Origin: Chrysomallon squamiferum | Lineage: Eukaryota; Mollusca; Gastropoda; Neomphalida; Peltospiridae | Assembly: GCA_012295275.1 (NCBI GenBank) | Contig: CM022679.1 | Span: forward strand, 27,644,983-27,682,963 | Reading direction: 5' to 3' | Length of the DNA: 37,981 nucleotides | Shown: piece after piece, positions 11,093-23,444 of the stretch | How the letters are laid out: each line of letters opens with the position of its first letter | Position numbering within the stretch: the stretch's first letter is position 1 | Notes under the pieces: model-generated | Seen by the model: the letters and a program-made list of their open reading frames with translations, nothing else | Database searches by the model: none | Told to the model about the DNA's origin: nothing | Program-made: the position numbers and the translations under genes

Positions 11093-11392
11093 TCGATATC
11101 GTAGATAGTCTTCAAGTAAGACTGTTGAATAACGCGACTGTTTTTGATATTTTCGCATGATATATATACATTTTATCATTAAAGTATCCCGACATTAAAG
11201 AAATTTAAAGAACAGAAAGACGGTATGACAGTTATCTTACTGCCAGATTTATAATTTTTAGACTAATATAATATTCAAATGTCTGTTACAAAATATGTTC
11301 CTACATTAGTACTTGATTATTTTAAAAGGCTCGTGCATTCGATATAGTACACTTTCTTCCTGCTAGTTTGTTGAATAACACTACTGTTTTCG
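11093..11392 (+). other. Orphan leader exon region of unit B
   Basis: Contains the conserved 'ctactgttttcg' followed by GTAAGATG (donor at 11393), as upstream of MEG-A and MEG-C. A related but donor-less copy lies just upstream near 11127-11145 ('cgcgactgtttttgatatt'). Unit C has the same partial duplication (about 14895-14925), and so does the inverted arm. Without the downstream coding exons, this leader could only splice to the poly(A) exon at 11849. Confidence 0.4.
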
Positions 11393-11848
11393 GTAAGATG
11401 TTTTCACATTATAACTATTTTTTCATATTAATATTTATCTTGAAAGAAGTATTAGAATTAAACACAATAAACATTTCATAATATTAGGTTATTACATATG
11501 TTAAAACTTCATGAGAGAAATACATTCATAATCATGATAGAGAGAGTGACACTGACATTTTCGTTTTTTTAATTTTCAAATTCAGTGTGAAATAAGGACA
11601 GTGATAGAACTTGAATAGTTATTTTCAATTAAAATTTATATATTTTTGCAATTAAAATGCTATACATTTGCCGACATCGATAATAAATTTCATTAATACT
11701 GTCTGAATTTAAAGGAAATAATTTTTACCACTAGAAGCTTATTACTAAAATATGCCGAATGTCATATAAATTTCATTAAACAATTTTGGCATTCATTTAA
11801 TAGGAAAACTCGTTGGATTTGATAAATAATTTGTTTTTCTCGTTTCAG

Positions 11849-11893
11849 TGTCCGGAAAAGAGGGAGAAAGCAAGATGAGTTCACGATAATAAA
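11849..11893 (+). pseudogene. Remnant of the MEG last exon with AATAAA in unit B
   Basis: An intact acceptor 'tctcgtttcag' ends at 11848. It is followed by a near-copy of the MEG-A last exon and AATAAA at 11888-11893. No upstream coding exon survives in this unit. It is a relic unless used as a 3' exon by a transcript starting in unit A or at the unit B leader. Confidence 0.55.
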
Positions 11894-11997
11894 ATATTGT
11901 GTGATGAAAACACTTAAGTGTCTATTATGAATCTCTTTAACCTATTTCTATAATTCTATTTAGATAAAATGTCATAAAATCATTAACGATTTAACTA

Positions 11998-12000
<3 letters not shown>

Positions 12001-12078
<78 letters not shown>

Positions 12079-12101
12079 CATCCATCCATCCATCCATCCA
12101 T
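12001..12101. repeat. (TC)n followed by (ATCC)n
   Basis: About 37 TC repeats to 12074, then ATCC repeats to 12101. The exact complement of this compound tract is at 36760-36879 in the inverted arm, which ties that arm to unit B/C. Confidence 0.95.
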
Positions 12102-14268
12102 TTTCTGTAAGCATTATCAGTATTTCATTTTAATAAATGTAAAATAATATATATTTAAAAGACCAAATTTTCACTAAATAACTTTGCCTCATCGTATTTA
12201 TAGTGCACTTAAGTGTTCTTCTGTTCTTTTTTCGAAATTGAATGTCCTCCAAATCAAGAAAAGTGATAACAATTAATTTTATACTTACTTTTTCTTTCCC
12301 GAATCAAACTGGTCTGCACTTTGTAATTACAAACACAATGTCTATACATTAGAATCCAATGAAGCATCAATTTGTTAAACAGATTGCTAGTGGCGCATTA
12401 ATAGTGTCTAAAACTAAAGCATATCTATACACAATATAAAAATAGTATAGCAGTTAGACTCAATATATCGGTAAATGATATTTCTCACTTTTTAAAATAT
12501 AATTTGTAAAATTTTTAACGAGATTATTCTTATTTCCGAGAAAGTAACAATGCCGTTGATGAGATTTTAACGTATGACACCCACATATGTATGTGCATGT
12601 GCATGTATGTATGTAGGTATGTATGTATGTATGTATGAATGTATGTATGTATGTATGTATGTATTTATGTATTTGTGAGATTAACTACGTACTGAGCCTA
12701 TAGAAAAAACAACTGTCTAACAAAAAACTGGTTTTTTTTAGTATTTGGGAATAAGTTTGATCATATTTATAATGACACGAATTACATACAACATACCTTT
12801 TTCCTTCTTGTTAATTACAGTATTCGAGTAAATGTCACTTTTGTAAATCAGTTTTTACATACCACTGACTCCTTAATGAACAACATCCATGTATATAATC
12901 TATACACGTTTATGTCTTTCTACATGTGAGTCTTCAATTGTGTGTATTCACCTGTCCCTTTAACCAATTATATAGCTAACTGTATATCTATGCATCTATG
13001 CATCTGTCTATCTATCTATCTCTCTATCTGTCTCTCTGTATGTCTATCTATCCATCTGTCTATCTATCTGTCTATCTGCCTGTCTATCTAAATGTATAAT
13101 ATATGCATAAATGGGTTGAATATGTCTCATAATTAATCTTCTAATGATTCATAAAACCTTTTTTATTTTAAATTTCTGAATAATAATCATCAAAAATAAC
13201 AACTCACTAAAACTGATGTTCAATGACTTAAAAATACTGGTTTCAGTAACACATATAAAGTGATCAGTAAATATGACTCATGTTGAAAGATGTCGGTGGA
13301 CGAAAAAATTCAAAAATCGTACCACCTACTCTCTAAAAACTAACTGAAAAATCGTGTCATTCGATTGTACTGTTGTTACTGTAATTACTGGAAGTTTCCT
13401 AATGTGAATGAATATTCCTATTTCACATAATGCAATATTTAATATTTAATTTAAAAATGTTTCCTCTGTTACATTAAAACATTCAAATTTTGAAAATAAA
13501 ATGTTCTCTGTCTTAATAAATAAATAAATAGACAGATAGATAGAGAGATAGAAAGAGAGATGAATATTTAGACAGAAGATAGATAGATACATAGATAGAT
13601 AGATAGACTGATATATTAGTCAGACAGACAAAGAAAACAGGGTAGTGACAAATGGATCGATAGATCGATCGATAGAGACACATACATTCAGAGAGACGAG
13701 TAGAGTCAGACCTGAAGATTACAATAAACCAAATATTCTATGGAAGATGAAAGAAATAAGGATTTATTCTGAATATTCATTTGATTTTTATGCCCTAGAC
13801 TGAGAAAATATACGATTTGTTCTTTTTTGTGTTTTATTTATTATTTGTTTGTAATATATACCATTACTACTATTAAGACATTAGATAAGACTAAAAACGC
13901 CTCTAATATTTGAAATATGAATATTAATACTGTCACAATTTTAATAACAGCATCTTCTTTATTATGGCACCACTAAAAATATGAAATTACCAAACATGAC
14001 TATTTATTAAATCAGTGAATAAACTTTAATGACTTATCTCCTCAAAAATAAAATAAAATAAAATTAACAATTTCTCTACATGTTGCAGGTCAGTTGAGGG
14101 TCACAACAAATCACAGTCATCATCAGGGCTCATACTGGTCATAAACCATATCAGCATTTTCCCTACACCTGTCAGATTTATAGTTCTGTACATTTCTATT
14201 TCTGACATCTACTGAATAATCCCCTTCCCTTGACATGCTGAATTTTCTTTCTTTATATCATTTCTACC

Positions 14269-14273
<5 letters not shown>

Positions 14274-14316
<43 letters not shown>

Positions 14317-14323
14317 GATTATT
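14274..14323. repeat. (TTA)n microsatellite
   Basis: About 15 uninterrupted TTA repeats. The complement is at about 34519-34555 in the inverted arm, where the tract is shorter. Confidence 0.93.
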
Positions 14324-14344
14324 ATTCATTTAGAAATCAATATC

Positions 14345-14710
14345 AAGAAGTGCACACACACATCTATATAAATATCTGTGCATACATACATATTACATAG
14401 ATATAACATACATACATGCTTACACCTATACAAATATATATATACACACAGACACACATACATATATACACATGTACATTCAAACATATATATGTGTATA
14501 TATATATACAGACACATGTACATACATAGATACATATACATACATACAAATATATAAACATACACTTAGTCAAGAAATGCACACTCATTCACACACATCT
14601 ATATACATATCTATACATAAATACATATATATTATATACATACATGCTTACACCAATACAAACATATATATATACACAGACACACATACATATACACACA
14701 TGTACAGATT
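14345..14710. repeat. CA/TA/CATA-rich tract with internal duplication
   Basis: An alternating purine-pyrimidine stretch. The part from 'caagaagtgcacacacacatc' (about 14345) recurs as 'caagaaatgcacactcattcacac' (about 14571), so the tract is itself a tandem duplicate of about 225 bases. Predicted proteins here are repeat translations. The reverse complement is at 34125-34500. Confidence 0.85.
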
Positions 14711-15460
14711 AAAATATGTCAGTTTTCTTTTTAAGCTGTAACAATTTTAATATTTTTGACTGATTTATACTTTTCTGTCGTAGTACAGAATAATATAATA
14801 TTCAAATTTTTGATACAAAATATTTTATTACATTCGTACATGATTTTAAAAAGCTCGTGTTATCGATATCATAGATATTCTTCCAGGAAGGTTGTTGAAT
14901 AACACAACTGTTTTTGATATTTTCACATGATATATATACATTTTATCATTAAAGAATCCCGACATTAAAGAAATTTAAAGGACCGAAAGACCGTGTGACA
15001 GATATAGAGATTAAAATATGTCAGTTATCTTTCTAAGCTGTCATAATTTTAACATTTACTGTCAGATTTGTAATTTTTTGTCGTTGTAAAGACTAATATA
15101 ATATTCAAATGTCTGAAACAAAATATGTTATTACATTAGTACATGATTATTTTAAAAGGCTCGTGCATTCGATATAGTACACTTTCTTCCTGCTAGTTTG
15201 TTGAATAACACTACTGTTTTCGGTAAGATGTTTTCACATTTTATATATATTTTTAATGATCCCGACAGTGCTAATAAATTTCATGAAACAGTATTCACAA
15301 TCATTTAATAAGACAATGTGTTGGATTTGATAAATAATCATCCTATAGTAGATATTTCATATATTATAATAGTTATTATATTAATCAGCGTAGAAAGAAA
15401 AAAATGTATAATTTAATCACTAAAAATATATTTATTTCGCTAAAACTCTCCATGTTTCAG

Positions 15461-15570
15461 TTGACCTGGTGTGCAATGTCTGCACTGAAACTGAAAATCT
15501 TTCTCGTCTTGCTAATTTTGGGATCAGTGGAGGCCGGGTCAGCTGATGGATGGGAACCTTACAAACCACT
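15461..15570 (+). other. MEG-C exon 1: signal-peptide exon
   Basis: The acceptor 'catgtttcag' ends at 15460. The ATG is at 15476 and the donor GTAAGA at 15571. The exon encodes MSALKLKIFLVLLILGSVEA and then GSADGWEPYKP, ending two bases into the next codon. The V-E-A before Gly fits signal peptidase cleavage after residue 20. It has the same length, phase and position relative to the leader donor (15223) as the MEG-A exon. The mature start differs completely from MEG-A but matches MEG-D, so exon 1 itself comes in two types. Confidence 0.85.
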
Positions 15571-17484
15571 GTAAGATTTATTTTAGCTGTCTTCCTATGT
15601 TAATCCAAATGTAAATTATTTTATTTTGTAAGATTTATTTCTATTCTTGTTACTCAATAAATATCAGACGAGGTTGGAAAATTCAAAATAATTATAATTA
15701 TTGATGATTCTGTGAAATAGTGTTTCCTTCTAATCCAATAACAAAAAAGAATTAGAATTATTAAGAGTTGATCATTAGTTTATGTTTCTCTTTCTTTTTC
15801 TGTCTTTTTTTTTTTTTTTTTTCACAACTACAGCAACTTAGACCCACGTTGTCATTTTGCTAAATAGTACTGATATCAGTGTTCACTTTTCAGAAACAGA
15901 AGGAGTGCTCGTGGGTGAGTATCAATTTATCTAAAAAAGAAGTACACACATATACATACATACATACATGTATGTAGCAAACAGTACGAAAAACAATAAT
16001 GATGATGATGATGATACTAACAGTACAGCCAAACCACTTACACCAGAAAGCCCACCACCATCATACAAAACAACATCATGAACAACGAAAATAATAATAA
16101 TAATAATTGATGATTCTGATGATGAATGTGATGATAATGATATTTGTGATGATGAATAGCGAAGAATGGTAATAATAAAAAATGTGATAATTATTTCATT
16201 GCTATATCTACTGAAAAGTAAAAAAAAAAAAAAAATATTATTTGTCTATGCTCCTCAGCTGGTAAGTATCAATTACAAGTAAGCATTTTAATTGTATTTA
16301 CATGATTGCAAACAAATTCTAATATCACAATGAAAGAAGCAAATACACATCTGGCCTGTTATAAGTTTATGTGCTTTAAAATAAATATTTTTAAATGCAT
16401 TTTGCACAGACTAACCATGAGATGGATCCAAATTTATTTTTAAGTTCCGATACTTATTATTTGATTGATAATTGTTTCTCTTCAAAATATCAAACAAACA
16501 AACAGCCTGGCAAGTCTCATTCTCTTAAATTGTAAAACAATTTAATTCAGCAGAAATATTATATATTGGGTCTTAGTTTTGTAAAACGTATCAGAAACCA
16601 TTAAAACAAGTCTCTTTGATATATTCGTAAGTTAATAGAGAGCACCCCACCTGGAAAAAGAACTGAATGGGGATTTCATGCAGTATGAACATAATGGCAT
16701 TAAAACAGACGACATTGATAAACAAATAAATTGTTAAAAAGGACCTCATTATATATGACAATGCTGATAATGCTGAATTCATTTTCTAACAAATGGACAC
16801 TCAATCAGTTTATGCTTTTTAAACGTTCACACTTCTTTTCCTGCAAATGTATACTTTTTACTTCCCTGTATATGTGAAGCATATTTATCCTTATTAGTGT
16901 ATTGATTAAGGACTTTTTTCTTTGATTGTTTGTCACTTTTATTCTTTGTTTTGCTATCTGATAATATATCAAAATAAAAGTAACACAATCAAAACATCTT
17001 TCTTTTATCTTTTTAAAACAGGTCGAGAAGACATGCGTGAGTCCTATTCTCTTAAACTCTAAGACAAATTACATCAGCAGAAATATTAGATTGGGTCTTA
17101 GTTTTGTAATACGTATTAGATATTATTACACACACGTCTCACTGATATATTAATAACGTAATACGTACCCATGAATTTTGCCTCGGAACAAAACTTGAAT
17201 GAGGACTTCATGTAGTATGTTCATCATGACCTTAAAGCAGACGACATTAATTAAAAATAAACTGTTCATTTTGTGTGAAAATATTGATAATGCTCAATTC
17301 ATTTTTCTAACTAATAGACATTCCATCATTTTATAATATAAACACTCACACTTCTTTTGCTATAAACATATACAGGCTTCCTCCACTGTCTAAGTGAAGC
17401 ATATTATCCTTATTAGTGTATAATTGATACAATATAAAGTCACTAATGTATAATACAGGTGGTATAATACAGACTATAACAAAC

Positions 17485-17525
<41 letters not shown>

Positions 17526-17933
17526 TAATAATAATAACCACAATAAAAATAATCATTATAATTATTAGAACATACACTGAATTTAAATTCAAACGGTAAT
17601 TTGCCAATATTAGAGATATCAGAGCTAAATAAGAAGAAGAAGAAGAAAGAGAAGAAGAGAACAAATAAATACCCTTAATAAACGACTGATCACAGAAGAT
17701 GTTCCTAAGACAGCAGTTGAGATACATTCTTTATTTCAAAGACGATGTCAAAATGAAGAGAAAACTTCTAAACTGTTCATTATAAATATCAGTATAGAGG
17801 TCATCTAAAGCAAGATAAAATAAAAATGTCTCCGAAATGTGACTAAAATATAATCTATATTTTCAGGAAGCGATCTAACTCTAAGTTGAATGACTTCAGC
17901 AGTTTGTCTGACCTCTTCGGAAACAAGGAATAA
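15476..17933 (+). CDS. MEG-C: compact micro-exon gene for a small secreted peptide
   Basis: Predicted exons are 15476-15570, 15900-15914 (15 nt, or 21 nt if the acceptor at 15893 is used), 16259-16261 (3 nt), 17022-17036 (15) and 17867-17933. Donors are GTAAGA, GTGAGT, GTAAGT and GTGAGT; acceptors are all CAG. Every junction is in the same phase. The spliced frame is open for 64 codons and ends at TAA 17931. The middle reads LRSARGWSRRHA and the terminal exon continues KRSNSKLNDFSSLSDLFGN, giving a strongly basic centre and a short acidic/polar tail. A 6-nt exon present in MEG-A and MEG-D is absent because its intron segment is deleted near 15690. AATAAA lies at 18349. Specific function is unknown; MEG products are typically secreted and variable. 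Confidence 0.78.
16259..16261 (+). other. 3-nt micro-exon (CTG) of MEG-C
   Basis: CTG lies between 'tatgctcctcag' and GTAAGTATC. It corresponds in position to the 6-nt exon of MEG-A (5248-5253), whose flanks are 'tgcccttcag' and GTATGTATC. The same 3-nt exon is preserved on the minus strand at 31501-31503. Inclusion adds one residue and does not disturb the frame. Whether it is ever included cannot be told from DNA. Confidence 0.5.
16506..16509 (+). other. 4-nt exon relic with GC donor in MEG-C
   Basis: CCTG lies between 'acaaacaaacag' and GCAAGT, the counterpart of 5499-5502 with a T-to-C change in the donor. GC-AG introns are a known minor class, so use is possible but weaker. Confidence 0.3.
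17867..17933 (+). other. MEG-C terminal coding exon
   Basis: The acceptor 'tctatattttcag' ends at 17866. The exon takes one base to finish the previous codon, then reads KRSNSKLNDFSSLSDLFGN, K, E and TAA. It aligns with the MEG-A exon at 7406 through the common 'aagcgatct' (KRS), but the GTAAGT donor of MEG-A is replaced here by GAATGA, turning an internal exon into a terminal one. Three further copies exist at 22097, 26352 and 30768-30702 (minus). Confidence 0.82.
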
Positions 17934-18318
17934 ATATGTGTTTATGCATATTTATGTACGTAACTATGCATATATGTATTTATGTATATATGAATATTTG
18001 TACCTATGTACGTATGCATGCATATATGTATTTGGATGTAAGCATAAACGTGTGTATGTAGGTAGGTATGTAGGTAGGTAGGTGCATGTATGTGTATATG
18101 TATCAACGTATGCATAGATAGATAAATATATAGTTATCGACTGAAGAATAAATGAATAGTGATAAAAATAATGTCTAATTAAAATTTAAAAAAAAAATTG
18201 TTTTTGGCGACAGAGAGCTGAGATTATTTATTTATTTATTGTTTTTCTTTTCTTTTCTTTTTTTTTCTTTTTTATATATATTTTTTTTCTTTCTTTCTTT
18301 TTTAGCCCCGCTTTACAG

Positions 18319-18354
18319 TGCCTGGAGAAAGAAATATGAGTTCACGATAATAAA
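18319..18354 (+). terminator. MEG-C 3' end with AATAAA
   Basis: The block beginning after 'gccccgctttacag' matches the last exon of MEG-A and ends in AATAAA at 18349-18354. With the stop already at 17931 it can only be 3' untranslated sequence, reached either by read-through of about 0.4 kb or by splicing at the conserved acceptor. Confidence 0.55.
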
Positions 18355-19122
18355 ATATTGTGACATGGAAAACACTTAAGTGTCTGTTATGAATCTGTTT
18401 TACCTATTTCTATAATTTTATTTAAATATGAAGTCTTAAAATCATTAACAATTTAACTAAAATATCTCTCTTTCTCATTCTCTCTCTCTCTCCATTTGCA
18501 GAAGCATTATTAGTATTTTGTGTTTTGTAATCAGTATACTCTCCTTTTTACATTATGTATTAGTATTTAATATCTGATGCTCTCCTAATAAATTACTACA
18601 TGTAAACCTCGAATAATGTTGAAACTGAGACAGCTTTAAACGAAAAACATGGAACATTGAAACGTTTAATATCCGCACATCACATATTTCTGTCTTTCTA
18701 TCTTTGTGTATGTCTGTCTTTCTATTTAGCGAGAGAAGGATAAAGATTTTATTCTTAAAATATTAATTTCCTTAAAAATTATCAATTTATTTTTTTAACT
18801 ATACCAACTATGAAGCTAGAACTGATAGTGCTTAAGAACGAAAATAATTATGATCGAAATCCAATTTTTCGTTATAGTGATTTAATTTTTCGTGAAGGTG
18901 TCCTAATGCAACTGAGATGATATGAAATGATTTGGTAAAAAAGAATGTGATAATTAAATTCACTAATAAGTTAAGTAATGTTTCATTGTTATGTGTTATT
19001 TATGTATTGTTTCATTATGAAATATTAATGCTAAAATTGATGAAAATATCCTTGAAACGAAGGTATCAGACTAAATCCTGTAGATATTAACATACGTATA
19101 ATAGTAATAATAATAATAATAA

Positions 19123-19153
<31 letters not shown>

Positions 19154-19821
19154 AAGAAGAAGAAGAAGAAGAATATTAATAATAAATAAATAAATAAATA
19201 AACGAAAAGAAAAAGAAGAAAAACTGAAGAAACATAATAGTTTCTTTATTATTGCTATTTTTATATAATCTAAGTTAAAAACTTGTGTGAAATGATTTTA
19301 CTTTCTTATTATTAGTATTATTAGTAGCAGTATTGTTGTTGTTGTCGCTGATAATTTCATTGTTATCATTATTATTACTGTTGTGATTATTATTATTGTT
19401 ATAGTTATTATTATTATTATTATTATCATTCTGAAACATTCATCATCATAATCATCAATTATAATAATAATTATTATTAATATTATTACTATTATTGTTA
19501 TAATTACTCTTGTTGTTGTTGTTGTTGTTGTTCTTATTATTATTATTATTATTATTATCATCATCATCATCATCATCATCATCATCGTTATCATTATCAT
19601 TATAACAACGATTGTATATTCTTAATTTACATCATTTACCCAATTCTCGATCATCAGTAATGATAACTATTGTTCCAGTTGTATGAGACTAAATTACCTA
19701 ATCTCAGTAACGGTAAATGAAAGAATAAAACATGTTAAATGAAACGTCTGAATCCTACATGTTAGTGTAACGGAAAGATGATGGAGGACATTTTGACTGA
19801 GAAATATAATAGTTTGGAACA

Positions 19822-19823
<2 letters not shown>

Positions 19824-19852
<29 letters not shown>
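19824..19852. repeat. Poly(A) run in spacer of palindromic unit 1
   Basis: About 29 adenines after 'ggaacact'. The equivalent runs in units 2 and 3 (24103-24123 and 28359-28378) are shorter, as expected for a mononucleotide tract. There is no reverse transcriptase relic nearby. Confidence 0.9.
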
Positions 19853-19856
<4 letters not shown>

Positions 19857-19995
19857 CGTAAAATTTAGATGTTGTATGTATCTATATATTCAATTCAAAA
19901 AATAAAAAATAATAAAAAAAATAAAGAAATGAATATTGTGTAGATAAAATAATAAAAAATAAAAATAATATATTAATATTATTATTTATTGTGGA

Positions 19996-20055
<60 letters not shown>

Positions 20056-20934
20056 CATCATCGTCGTCGTCATCATCATCATCATCATCATTATTTATTT
20101 ATTTATTATATTTATTTTTATTATTATTATTTGTTGCTACTTTTCCATTAATATCCTTCTTATTTTTTCTTAAATAAAGAAAGCAGGAGAAAACGACGTA
20201 ATTGGCAGATTTTCTATATATTAGTGTACCTGTTAAATTATAAGTTCATTTTCTAGTATTTTGTTTTCACGCACCTCTTATTTTCTTTTTTAGTTTATCA
20301 GTTAAGAAAATGTAGTATTAACCATCGGTGTTATTAAATATACCTTTATTGTGAATACACCTGCAGAAGATACAGAAAATAAACGAGAAATGTCATAGGT
20401 ATCAAGAATCTTTTAGAAAACGGAAAAACTGTTTTCAGAGGGGATGAAAAGAATGGAAATTTAATGTGGAACGAAGACTTTATTAATATATGATTAGTAG
20501 ATGTAGAAACAGTGTAGTAATTAGAAATTTAGTCTCATACAACTGGAACAATAGTTATCATTACTGATGATCGAGAACTGGGTAAACAATGTAAATTAAG
20601 AATATGCAATCATTGTTATAATGATAATGATAACGATGATGATGATGATGATGATGATAATAATAATAAGAACAACAACAACAACAACAACAGCAACAAG
20701 AGTAATTATAACAACAATAATAATAATAATAATAACTGTAACAATAATAATAATCACAACAGTAATAATAATGATAATAATGAAATTATCAGCGACAACA
20801 ACAATACTGCTACTAATAATACTAATAATAAGAAAGTAAAATCATTTCACACAAGTTTTTAACTTAGATTATATAAAAATAGCAATATTAAAGAAACTAT
20901 TATGTTTCTTCTGTTTTTTTCTTTTTCTTTTCGT

Positions 20935-20965
<31 letters not shown>

Positions 20966-20976
20966 TTACTAATATT

Positions 20977-21007
<31 letters not shown>

Positions 21008-22096
21008 TTCTTCTTCTTCTTATTAGTATTATTATTATTATTATTATTATATTATTATGTTAATATCTACAGTATTGAATCTGGTACCATCCTTTCAAGG
21101 TTGTTTTCATCACTTTTAGTATTAATATTTCATAATGAAATAATACATAAATAACACATAACAATGAAACATTACTTAACTTGTTAGTGAATTTAATTAT
21201 CACATTCTTTTTTACCAAATCATTTCATATCATCTCAGTTGCATTAGGACACCTTCACGAAAAATTTAATCACTATAACGAAAAATTGGATTTCGATCAT
21301 AATTATTTTCGTTCTTAAGCACTATCAGTTCTTGCTTCATAGTTGGTTAAACAAATAAATTGATAATTTTTAAGGAAATTAATATTTTAAGAATACAATC
21401 TTTATCCTTCTCTCGCTAAATAGATAGATAGAAAGACAGACATATACAAAGATAGAAAGATAGAAATATGTGATGTGCGGATATTAAACGTTTCAATATT
21501 CGATGTTTTTCGTTTAAAGCTGTCTCAGTTTCAACATTATTCGAAGTTTACATGTAGTAATTTATTAGGAGAGCATCAGATATTAAATACTAATACATAA
21601 TGTAAAAAGGAGAGTATACTGATTACAAAACACAAAATACCAATAATGCTTCTGGAAATGGAGAGAGAGAGAGAGAGAGAGAATGAGACAGAGAGATATT
21701 TTAGTTAAATTGTTAATTATTTTAAGACTTCATATTCAAATAAAATTATAGAAATAGGTAAAACAGACTCATAACAGACACTTAAGTGTTTTCCATGACA
21801 ATATTTTATTCAAACGGTAATTTGCCAATATTAGAGATATCAGAGCTAAATAAGAAGAAGAAGAAGAAGAAGAATAAGGAGAAGAAGAGAACAAATAAAT
21901 ACCCTTAATAAATGACTGATCACAGAAGATTTTCCTAAGACAGCAGTTGAGATACATTCTTTATTTCAAAGACTATGTCAAAATGAAGAGAAAACTTCTA
22001 AACTGTTCATTATAAGTATCTGTATAGAGGTCATCTAAAGTAAGATAAAATAAAAATGTCTCCGAAATGTGACTAAAATATAATCTATATTTTCAG

Positions 22097-22163
22097 GAAG
22101 CGATCTACCTCTAAGTTGAATGACTTCAGCAATTTGTCTAAACTCTTCGGAAACAAGGAATAA
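22097..22163 (+). pseudogene. Orphan MEG terminal exon, copy 2
   Basis: The acceptor 'tctatattttcag' is intact and the frame is open to TAA at 22161. It reads KRSTSKLNDFSNLSKLFGN, K, E. It differs from the MEG-C exon at three residues (N to T, S to N, D to K). No signal-peptide exon or micro-exon lies between it and the previous terminal exon, so it cannot form a gene alone. It could be an alternative last exon for MEG-C, about 4.2 kb further downstream. Confidence 0.7.
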
Positions 22164-22669
22164 ATATGTGTTTATGGATATTTATGTACGTATCTATGCA
22201 TATATGTATTTATGTATATATGAATATTTGTACGTATGTACGTATGCATGCATATATGTATTTGGATGTAAGCATAAACGTGTGTATGTAGGTAGGTAGG
22301 TAGGTAGGTGCATGTATGTGTATATGTATCTACGTATGCATAGATAGATAAATATATAGATATCGACTGAAAAATAAATGAATAGTGATAAAAATAATGT
22401 CTAATTAAAATTTCAAAATTCTTTTGTTTTTGGCGACAGAGAGCTGATATTATTTATTTATTTATTTATTGTTTTTCTTTTCTTTTCATTTTTTTTCATT
22501 TTTTTTTCTTTTTTAGCCCCGCTTTACAGTGTCAGAAGAAAGAAATATAAGTTCAAGATAATAAAATATTGTGACATGGAAAACACTTAAGTGTCTCTTA
22601 TGAATCTGTTTTACCTATTTCTATAATTTTATTTAAATATGAAGTCTTAAAATCATTAACAATTTAACT

Positions 22670-22788
<119 letters not shown>

Positions 22789-23413
22789 CCAGAAGCATTA
22801 TTAGTATTTTGTGTTTTGTAATCAGTATACTCTCCTTTTTACAGTATGTATTAGTATTTAATATCTGATGCTCTCCTAATAAATTACTACATGTAAACCT
22901 CGAATAATGTTGAAACTGAGACAGCTTTAAACGAAAAACATGGAACACTGAAACGTTTAATATCCGCACATCACATATTTCTGTCTTTCTATCTTTGTGT
23001 ATGTCTGTCTTTCTATTTGCTTGAGAGAAGGATAAAGATTTTATTCTTAAAATATTAATTTCCTTAAAATTATCAATTTATTTTTTTAACTATACCAACT
23101 ATGAAGCTAGAACTGATAGTGCTTAAGAACGAAAATAATTATGATCGAAATCCAATTTTTCGTTATAGTGATTTAATTTTTCGTGAAGGTGTCCTAATGC
23201 AACTGAGATGATATGAAATGATTTGGTAAAAAAGAATGTGATAATTAAATTCACTAATAAGTTAAGTAATGTTTCATTGTTATGTGTTATTTATGTATTG
23301 TTTCATTATGAAATATTAATGCTAAAATTGATGAAAATATCCTTGAAACGAAGGTATCAGACTAAATCCTGTAGATATTAACATACGTATAATAGTAATA
23401 ATAATAATAATAA

Positions 23414-23444
<31 letters not shown>

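Larger units (their letters stand above)
8551..12540 (+). repeat. Large direct-repeat unit B, micro-exon gene deleted
   Basis: Second direct copy, about 3,993 bases from its 'gtaacaatgc' landmark (8551) to that of unit C (12544). It keeps the TATG start, the shared upstream blocks, the E0 donor (11393), the 'ttcatgagagaaat' block and the AATAAA block, but passes directly from sequence upstream of exon 1 to the last exon at about 11830. No coding exon of the MEG remains. The region otherwise holds only simple repeats and the shared non-coding blocks. Confidence 0.75.
12541..18343 (+). repeat. Large direct-repeat unit C (carries MEG-C)
   Basis: Third direct copy, with the same landmark order as unit A but a shorter upstream part and a shorter micro-exon gene. 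The upstream non-coding part, 12541-15222, holds a TATG tract, CTAT/GATA tracts (about 12985-13090 and 13535-13620), an (ATT)n run (14274-14323) and a long CA/TA/CATA tract. No exon is supported there. Almost the whole unit is repeated in reverse at 30331-36350. Confidence 0.8.
17590..21810. repeat. Palindromic tandem unit 1
   Basis: Starts at 'caaacggtaatttgcc' inside MEG-C, covers its terminal exon, and then holds an inverted repeat: about 18343-19702 pairs with about 20518-21810 around a spacer of roughly 0.8 kb. Arms contain (TC)n, (TAA)n, (AAG)n, (TAAA)n and (ATC)n runs, with matching complements in the other arm. The spacer holds a poly(A) run (19824-19852), (TTA)n (about 19996-20054) and (ATC)n. 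The unit ends at 'atattttatt' immediately before the next 'caaacgg'. I see no coding frame beyond repeat translations. Confidence 0.9.

Noticed and set aside
19298-20839. Ile, Met, Leu, Ser or Thr homopolymer frames in the palindromic units
   Set aside because: They arise from TTA, ATC and AAC trinucleotide runs and change with repeat number between units.
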